From: JAWCLZ01 sp037443105
GTDB lineage: Archaea > Halobacteriota > JAWCLZ01
Direction of reading: 5' to 3'
Assembly (NCBI GenBank): GCA_037443105.1
Contig: JBBIOZ010000063.1
Span: 1-9,536, forward strand
Length of the DNA: 9,536 bases
The notes under the pieces were generated by a model, which worked only from the letters and a program-made list of their open reading frames with translations, made no database searches and was not told where the DNA came from. Made by a program: the position numbers and the translations under genes. Every line of letters starts with the position of its first letter. Position 1 is the stretch's first letter. Below, piece by piece: positions 4,887 to 9,536 of this stretch.

Positions 4887-6923
4887 TTAAATTATTAATC
4901 TTGGATTTTTAAGCACATCATCCGACCATAAAAATTTACCTTCAAATAAAATGGGGAACTGCAGCATTTTCATTATCCTTAAAAGCTCTCCCAAGCTTTT
5001 ATTTCTATATGAAAACTCACCGTGGGATAAATGAAATACATCGCCATTCTCGAAGAAAGAAACAAAAGTACCGCCCATGTTTCCATACTCAAAAATTCTA
5101 ACCGATATGGTATATTTATTACTACTCTCCTTTTTAAGCTCCCAAATGAAGGGCACATTGAAATTTTGCCCCTGCATAAGCACATACATTCCATTTCCCA
5201 GCACAAGGTAATCTCTACCATACAGCGATCGTCTCCGCGCAAGAGCCACTGCATCGCAAACTGGAAAGCCGCAGCTTAAAAGCCTTGCAAAAGTATAGCC
5301 AATTTCCAGTGCTTCTTTATTTAAAACTTTGAATAAAGTTACCACACCGCAAACCGAGCCGCTTTTAATAAGCTCGATGCCCTCTTCATAGCTTCTGCAG
5401 GCATTCAAGAAGAAAGCAGGCGTATTATTGACTTCAAGATCCGAAGCGTGCAGATTTCCATCGGAGCAAGCAAATCCTTCAGCATCGCAGTGGCCAATGT
5501 AATGCACCATATCATAGCCAGCGGCGAAGATCTCCTTTAACTCCTCTCTACTCACCATTTGAAATATATCTGTCTCAAGCGGCACATCATCCCTCTGCTT
5601 GTAAATGCGTGCAACATTTGCTTGCTCCTCACTCATTTTCTCGTCATTCAAAATCAGGGAGACCTCTATATGATCTTTTTCCTTTCCAACGTATCTTAGC
5701 TGATTCAAAAAAGCAATCTCTTCAGCCTTAACCACATCCACAGGTGTCTTAGAAGAAAGCCAAGCATGATTTTGAGTATTCTTCAGCACAGGCATCACAA
5801 GCACACGAGCTGCCTCAGCCTCTACCCCGGATCTGAAGAAATCCTTGAGCGAGTAGCTTATTATTTCCCTCTCAGCGACCTCTCTGGCTCGAGGCATGAA
5901 GATTAATGAAAGTTCATTGAGCAAGAATGGCAGTGCCCTCACTCTACTAGGCGAAGGCTCCACATATGTTGAAAGATGCCAAGGTGGCATGAATTCTTTG
6001 ATTCTCTCCCAAGGTATCTCTAGGTATATGCTCAGCTGCTCTTGAATCTGCTTGTTATAAAGCTCTTTTGCATCCAGATCCAAAGCTTCTAAAGCTCGCG
6101 CCTCCTCCAGCTTGATCCTATATAATCCAGCGGTTCTAACCAAGCAATCTAGGAAGAAAACCTGCTGCAGAATTTCACTTACTCTATTCTCGAACTCCGG
6201 GAACTTCGGCAGCATAAGGCAGAAGCCATTTTCACATTCAATCCTAGGTTTACCAATTTTTAAATCCGCAAGCAGATAATAAACTAACGGGGCTGCTGCA
6301 TACATATATTCAAGCTTCAATGGAACATAAATCTCTACTCCACTTTTGAACTTTCTAAGCTCAGGAACTTCTGCTTTCTTGGAAAAATCTATTAAAGGGG
6401 GATGACCCCTAAGCGTTGGATATGTCCTTTCACAGTTATCGATTTTTATTGCCGAGGATAGCTGTGAAATCGCTCTAGCTATTTCCTTCAAATCCTTTGT
6501 AATTTGAATCCTAGCTTGCGGTTTCCTGCTGTATGAACGCATGCCTATTATAGCGTCAGTTTTTGAATCAAATTCAAATGAAATCTTCGATTCATCAAAA
6601 ATAACCCTCATTGCCGCTTGCACGAAGATATATACCTTTAAATGAGCACTTATCTCCAGAATGTATCCATCTCTATTGAACTCAAAAACTCCACTGCGTG
6701 TTATCTCCTTTAAAAGCTCATAATCTCCAGCTCTTCTGACGAAGAGTACAAAAGCATTGAATTGCATTTTTCTGCATCTAACTGCTATTATTCTATCCAC
6801 TGGAAATCGAAATTTATATCGCTGGTTTGAGACCTCGTAATCATCGACCCAGATAGCAAGCATTTTTTTCTCATCGGTGTCAAAAATCATTAAAGAGTTT
6901 TTTTCAAACTTAACATCAAGCAC
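4887..6923 (-). CDS. CHAT-domain cysteine protease with uncharacterised N-terminal region
   Basis: The protein has 678 residues. About 372-585 form a CHAT (caspase-like, clan CD) peptidase domain. The catalytic pair is visible as His478 in HYIGHCD and Cys509 in FFLNACRS, with DG at 488-489 and a later GVVTLF strand typical of the family. CHAT proteases cleave specific partner proteins, for instance gasdermins or Csx30-type substrates in defence systems. Residues 1-370 are mixed strand and helix and resemble nothing I know; about 590-678 are strand-rich. No signal peptide is seen, so the enzyme is probably cytosolic. The start is GTG (6921-6923), with GAGGGAG 14 nt upstream, rather far; an in-frame stop lies shortly before. 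The gene converges on the micropeptide gene, its likely partner or substrate. No CRISPR, gasdermin or TPR partner is seen. Confidence 0.85.
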   Translation of the reverse strand: MLDVKFEKNSLMIFDTDEKKMLAIWVDDYEVSNQRYKFRFPVDRIIAVRCRKMQFNAFVLFVRRAGDYELLKEITRSGVFEFNRDGYILEISAHLKVYIFVQAAMRVIFDESKISFEFDSKTDAIIGMRSYSRKPQARIQITKDLKEIARAISQLSSAIKIDNCERTYPTLRGHPPLIDFSKKAEVPELRKFKSGVEIYVPLKLEYMYAAAPLVYYLLADLKIGKPRIECENGFCLMLPKFPEFENRVSEILQQVFFLDCLVRTAGLYRIKLEEARALEALDLDAKELYNKQIQEQLSIYLEIPWERIKEFMPPWHLSTYVEPSPSRVRALPFLLNELSLIFMPRAREVAEREIISYSLKDFFRSGVEAEAARVLVMPVLKNTQNHAWLSSKTPVDVVKAEEIAFLNQLRYVGKEKDHIEVSLILNDEKMSEEQANVARIYKQRDDVPLETDIFQMVSREELKEIFAAGYDMVHYIGHCDAEGFACSDGNLHASDLEVNNTPAFFLNACRSYEEGIELIKSGSVCGVVTLFKVLNKEALEIGYTFARLLSCGFPVCDAVALARRRSLYGRDYLVLGNGMYVLMQGQNFNVPFIWELKKESSNKYTISVRIFEYGNMGGTFVSFFENGDVFHLSHGEFSYRNKSLGELLRIMKMLQFPILFEGKFLWSDDVLKNPRLII

Positions 6924-7037
6924 AATTTTATTATTTTCTCCCTCAATCTATTAAAAATTATCGATACTTTTTTACAAAAATTTTAAAAATAAACAGGGCA
7001 AGGTTTCAAATAATAGCTCTAGCAATTTATTAATGCA
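6924..7037. promoter_or_regulatory. Divergent promoter region between the CHAT gene and RNase HII gene
   Basis: This 114-nt A+T-rich gap separates two divergent genes and holds no gene. TTTTAAAAATA at 6981-6991 is close to self-complementary and could act as a TATA box for either direction, giving short leaders of roughly 25-35 nt on both sides. No Shine-Dalgarno sequence precedes the RNase HII ATG. GAGGGAG (complement of 6938-6944) precedes the CHAT start. Confidence 0.3.
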
Positions 7038-7649
7038 ATGTTGATCGCTGGACTGGATGAAGCAGGCAAAGGCTCAGTGGTTGGGCCAATGGTAATAGGA
7101 GCAGTGGTAATAGAGGAAAGAGAGCTATCGATTTTAAAAAGCCTTGGTGTGAAAGACTCGAAGAAGCTCTACCCGAAGAAAAGGGAGCAAATTGCAACGG
7201 AAATTAAAAAGAGGTTTCAGCATTGTGAATATGAGGTTAGCGCTAAGCAAATAGATGAGCTCAGGAAAACAATGACAATGAATGAGATAATGGTACTTTG
7301 CTTCTCCAGCGTTTTAAAGCAGTTGAATTGCAGCAAAGCAATCGTTGATGCAGCCGATGTTAGCTCAAGCAGATTTGCACGAAATCTTCAGAAAAAAGTG
7401 AGCAATATAGAAATCCTAGCGGAGCATAAAGCCGATGAGAAATATCTCATAGTGGGAGCAGCCTCTATTTTGGCAAAGGTAAAAAGAGATAAGCGTTTGA
7501 GAGAACTGGAATATAAGCTGGGAAAACAGATTGGAAGTGGTTATCCAGCGGATTTGAAGACTAAGCGATTTCTAGCTGAATGCTTAAAAAATGGTAAGTT
7601 TCCAAATTGCGTTAGATTATCGTGGCAGACCACGCGAATGCTAATCTAG
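7038..7649 (+). CDS. rnhB: Ribonuclease HII
   Basis: This 203-residue enzyme cleaves the RNA strand of RNA-DNA hybrids and nicks at single ribonucleotides in DNA, acting in the cytoplasm in replication and ribonucleotide removal. The four catalytic acids of type 2 RNases H are visible: Asp7 and Glu8 in GLDEAGKG, Asp104 in IVDAADV and Asp133 in EHKADEKY. VKDSKKL (38-44), AASILAKV and GSGYPAD are family motifs. The GKG motif in place of bacterial GRG is common in archaea. The short C-terminus is close to the archaeal type without a long PIP-box tail. The ATG at 7038 gives the exact conserved N-terminus; another ATG at 7033 is out of frame and stops at once. It is transcribed towards the aIF1A-rio1-KH run with a 63-nt gap. 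Confidence 0.96.
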   Translation: MLIAGLDEAGKGSVVGPMVIGAVVIEERELSILKSLGVKDSKKLYPKKREQIATEIKKRFQHCEYEVSAKQIDELRKTMTMNEIMVLCFSSVLKQLNCSKAIVDAADVSSSRFARNLQKKVSNIEILAEHKADEKYLIVGAASILAKVKRDKRLRELEYKLGKQIGSGYPADLKTKRFLAECLKNGKFPNCVRLSWQTTRMLI

Positions 7650-7701
7650 GAAGCGAAAGCATTAAAACTATCTAGTCCAAATGATACTCAAAAATAGAAA
7701 A

Positions 7702-7709
7702 GAGGTGAT
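7702..7709 (+). promoter_or_regulatory. Shine-Dalgarno sequence that points to a CTG start for aIF1A
   Basis: GAGGTGAT ends 3 nt before the CTG at 7713, nearly the same spacing as the site at 4721. The only other in-frame standard start is the GTG at 7758, 48 nt further on. An out-of-frame ATG at 7720 opens a three-codon frame ending in TAG. The site therefore favours CTG as the real start. Confidence 0.6.
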
Positions 7710-7712
7710 AGC

Positions 7713-8024
7713 CTGAAGAATGAAGCAGTAGAGCATAAAGGAGAAGTTATTACGAGAGTGCGCATCCCAAGAAGAGAGCAGGGAGAAGTGCTGGGCGTTG
7801 TGGAAAATATGCTGGGCGCCAATCACGTTAGGGTTAGATGCTTGGATGGCGTGACTAGGCTTTGTCGAATACCTGGAAAGCTTAAAAAGAAAATCTGGAT
7901 CAAGGAAGGCGATGTTGTCATCGTTCTACCCTGGAGCTTTCAAAGAGATAAAGCAGATATCGTCTGGCGATATACAGAGCTCCAGGTTGCCTGGCTTGAG
8001 CGAAATGGATATTTGAAAGGGTAA
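7713..8024 (+). CDS. eif1A: Translation initiation factor aIF1A (probable CTG start)
   Basis: This small OB-fold factor binds the A site region of the 30S subunit and helps scanning and initiator tRNA placement, like eukaryotic eIF1A. The core is clear: RVRIPRREQGEVLGVVE, MLGANHVRVRCLDGVTRL, RIPGKLKKKIWIKEGD and VVIVLPWSFQ. From the CTG at 7713 the protein has 103 residues, the usual archaeal length, and the added N-terminal 15 residues end in EVITRV, which fits the family. Starting at GTG 7758 would cut into the conserved RVRIPR segment, making a short 88-residue form. No ATG, GTG or TTG lies in frame between the upstream TAG (7695-7697) and 7758. The gene sits 4 nt before rio1 and is likely co-transcribed with it. 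Confidence 0.9.
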   Translation: MKNEAVEHKGEVITRVRIPRREQGEVLGVVENMLGANHVRVRCLDGVTRLCRIPGKLKKKIWIKEGDVVIVLPWSFQRDKADIVWRYTELQVAWLERNGYLKG

Positions 8025-8028
8025 GAAA

Positions 8029-8844
8029 GTGTTTGATGTTCAAAAAACAGACAAGAAGCTAAAGCAAATCGAGCAAAAACTCGATATACAGCGCAGCAAA
8101 ATAAAAGGCTTGGAAGACCTTAAAGTATGGGGAGATGTATTCGACACTCAAACACTTCTTGGGTTATATAAACTTGCAAATAAGGGCATAATTAAAGCCA
8201 TGGGGGGAGCGATAGCCACAGGTAAGGAGGCAAATATTTTTCACGCTATAGGTAGAGATGGAAGAGAACTTGGAGTGAAAATCTATCGAATCGCAACAAG
8301 CGATTTCAAAGCAATGCAAGATTACATAATCGGTGATCCTAGATTTGAAAAAATAAAGCATAGCAAGAAAGATATAGTGTTTGCTTGGACGAAGAAAGAA
8401 TTCAGAAATCTGGATAGAGCTCTGCAAGCTGGAGTGAGGGTACCTGAACCTGTGGTTGCGGAGAGAAATATATTGATAATGGAATTCGTTGGAAAAAATG
8501 GTATTGCAGCTCCACTGCTGCGCGAGGCAGAAGTCAAAAGGCCTAAACAATTTTTTGAAAAAGTTGTGAGAAATATTAAGCTGCTTTATCAAAAGGCAAA
8601 CTTGGTGCATGCGGACCTGAGCGAGTACAACATAATGTATTATAATCAGGAGCCAGTTTTCATAGATATGGGTCAATCTCTGGTTCGCGAGCATCCAAAT
8701 TCTGAGGAATTCCTGAGAAGGGATGTTAAAAACATTGTGAAATTCTTCCAGAAACTAGGTGTGAAATGCTCCGAGGAGGAGGTTCTTGAAAAAATTAAAA
8801 TAAATATAAATAAAAATAATTTTCAGCTGAAAATGAAATTATGA
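8029..8844 (+). CDS. rio1: Atypical protein kinase Rio1
   Basis: This RIO-family kinase/ATPase of 271 residues acts in late maturation of the small ribosomal subunit. The features of the RIO1 branch are visible: GGAIATGKEANIFHA (59-73, ATP loop), Lys84 in GVKIYR, the hinge IMEFVG at about 150-155, the catalytic HADLSEYN with Asp196 and Asn201, and the metal-binding IDMGQS with Asp213. STGKEA-like and DMGQS sequences separate Rio1 from Rio2, and no Rio2-type winged-helix domain precedes the kinase. The GTG start (8029) is 4 nt after the aIF1A stop, with AAAGGG just upstream. The 3' end overlaps the KH-protein gene by 4 nt. The gene order matches that of many archaea, which supports a shared role in 30S maturation and initiation. 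Confidence 0.95.
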   Translation: MFDVQKTDKKLKQIEQKLDIQRSKIKGLEDLKVWGDVFDTQTLLGLYKLANKGIIKAMGGAIATGKEANIFHAIGRDGRELGVKIYRIATSDFKAMQDYIIGDPRFEKIKHSKKDIVFAWTKKEFRNLDRALQAGVRVPEPVVAERNILIMEFVGKNGIAAPLLREAEVKRPKQFFEKVVRNIKLLYQKANLVHADLSEYNIMYYNQEPVFIDMGQSLVREHPNSEEFLRRDVKNIVKFFQKLGVKCSEEEVLEKIKININKNNFQLKMKL

Positions 8845-9395
8845 AGCAATATGTGAAGGTACCAAGCGACAGGATAGGTGTGATAATAGGTACGAATGGT
8901 GAAATGAAAAGGCAGATTGAGGAAAAAACAAATACTAAATTAAGCGTGGATAGCGAAACTGGGAGCATAACGATCGAGGGTAAAGGCGAGGGGGCCGATG
9001 AAATTTTTCAAGTACTGCGAGCAAGCGATTTGATAAAAGCCATAGGTAGAGGCTTCAGCCCTGAAAGGGCTTTTACTTTGATCGATAATGAGGAACTCAT
9101 GCTGGATATAATCGACCTATCTGCAGTTGCATCATCTGAGGGCGAGCTCCGGCGTATTAAGGGAAGAATTATAGGTGAAAAAGGTAAGATGAGGGACTTC
9201 ATGGAGCGAGTAACAGGTACCAAAATCTCCATATATGGCGATACGGTAAGCATAATAGGCACACCTGAGCAAATCAACATTGTGAGGGGAGCTATAAATA
9301 TGCTTATAAACGGGGCGCCTCATGGCAGTGTTTATGGCTATCTTGAACGCAAACGCCGAGAGGCAAAGCGATTTGGGCTCGACTACTATAGATAG
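8841..9395 (+). CDS. KH-domain RNA-binding protein, archaeal Dim2/Pno1 homologue
   Basis: This 184-residue protein has two KH domains. The first has GTNG at 17-20 in RIGVIIGTNGEMKRQIE and the second GEKG at 112-115 in RIIGEKGKMRDFME. The layout, the linker with AIGRGFSPERAF (67-78) and the tail GAPHGSVYGYLERKR are those of the Dim2/Pno1 family, which binds near the 3' end of small-subunit rRNA and helps Nob1 cleavage in eukaryotes and archaea. The start ATG overlaps the rio1 stop as ATGA, so translation is probably coupled. Pairing with a Rio kinase and aIF1A fits a 30S maturation set. The second KH domain follows the eukaryotic Pno1 pattern; NusA is excluded because no S1 domain is present. 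Confidence 0.93.
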   Translation: MKQYVKVPSDRIGVIIGTNGEMKRQIEEKTNTKLSVDSETGSITIEGKGEGADEIFQVLRASDLIKAIGRGFSPERAFTLIDNEELMLDIIDLSAVASSEGELRRIKGRIIGEKGKMRDFMERVTGTKISIYGDTVSIIGTPEQINIVRGAINMLINGAPHGSVYGYLERKRREAKRFGLDYYR

Positions 9396-9399
9396 TTAT

Positions 9400-9536
9400 A
9401 TGGAAGAATTGACATTTGCAGAGCTGCTGACCAAAATCAGCACCTATGTTATAATTGCATTTACCGCAGTCATAGCAATTATGGGACTTATGGTATATCA
9501 AGGACTGCACCTAACTTCAACGCTGATAACATTTCT
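9400..9536 (+). CDS. Unrecognised membrane protein, N-terminal fragment (3' end outside window)
   Basis: The frame runs open to the end of the window, showing 45 residues. The N-terminus MEELTFAELLTKI is followed by a hydrophobic stretch at about residues 15-34 (IIAFTAVIAIMGLMVYQ) that should cross the membrane. The ATG at 9400 is 4 nt after the KH-gene stop, in line with an operon. The same frame stays open further upstream to an ATG at 9322 inside the KH gene, but that would add an uncharacteristic polar extension and a 74-nt overlap, so I prefer 9400. No Shine-Dalgarno sequence is clear. I do not recognise the family. Topoisomerase VI genes are often found at this place in archaea, but this sequence does not resemble them. 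Confidence 0.55.
   Translation, partial: MEELTFAELLTKISTYVIIAFTAVIAIMGLMVYQGLHLTSTLITF

Noticed and set aside
4887..6923. CRISPR-linked TPR-CHAT (Craspase) effector
   Set aside because: No repeat array, cas gene, Csx30-like gene or TPR pattern is present in the window.
8164..8694. A 176-codon open frame on the minus strand inside rio1
   Set aside because: It lies fully opposite a gene with every Rio1 motif intact; its product looks like no known family and has the composition of an antisense shadow.
9322..9399. Longer start for the last gene at the ATG at 9322
   Set aside because: It would overlap the conserved C-terminal end of the KH protein by 74 nt and add a polar segment with no family support; the ATG at 9400 is more economical.
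9008..9510. Several minus-strand frames over the KH gene and the window end
   Set aside because: They overlap the well-supported KH protein and the membrane-protein start, lack ribosome binding sites and show no recognisable motif; the Cys-rich look of the last one is chance.
1..9536. tRNA, rRNA or riboswitch genes
   Set aside because: Reading the intergenic regions on both strands showed no cloverleaf, TTC-loop sequence or known riboswitch core; the gaps are short and A+T-rich.

Overview
The window is archaeal chromosome, most likely from a member of the Euryarchaeota in the broad sense; I cannot name the class from sequence alone. The evidence is the translation initiation factor aIF1A, the atypical kinase Rio1 and a two-KH-domain Dim2/Pno1-like protein in one tight run. 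An archaeal-type RNase HII, a zinc ribbon-PUA-PAPS reductase-ferredoxin fusion and TATA-like A+T-rich upstream regions agree with this. The DNA is A+T-rich and genes are closely packed. No stretch longer than 300 bases lacks a gene.

Region 1 (1-2015, + strand) holds the 3' end of a HEPN-domain gene, an overlapping minimal nucleotidyltransferase (a toxin-antitoxin-like pair), and 6 nt later an M32 metallocarboxypeptidase. Region 2 (2032-4510, - strand) holds a 624-residue Zn ribbon-PUA-PAPS reductase-like-ferredoxin fusion followed immediately by hisH, the glutaminase subunit of imidazole glycerol phosphate synthase. No other his gene is visible.

Region 3 (4511-6923) is the most unusual part. 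A 223-nt A+T-rich intergenic region carries a TATA-like box, three TCATAATAA repeats forming an imperfect palindrome, and a perfect Shine-Dalgarno sequence. It leads into a 43-codon gene at 4734-4865. That gene encodes a membrane-inserting or secreted micropeptide with a C-terminal Gly-Pro. Facing it, with stop codons 21 nt apart, is a 678-residue CHAT-family cysteine protease with an intact His478/Cys509 dyad and long N- and C-terminal regions I do not recognise. I propose that the protease and the micropeptide form one functional module: either a protease with a membrane-tethered substrate or trigger, or a peptide-signalling pair.

Region 4 (7038-9536, + strand) holds RNase HII and then an information-processing run: aIF1A (probably starting at CTG), Rio1 and Dim2-like KH protein (4-nt ATGA overlap). 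The run fits small-subunit ribosome maturation and translation initiation. The window ends inside a gene for a membrane protein I do not recognise.
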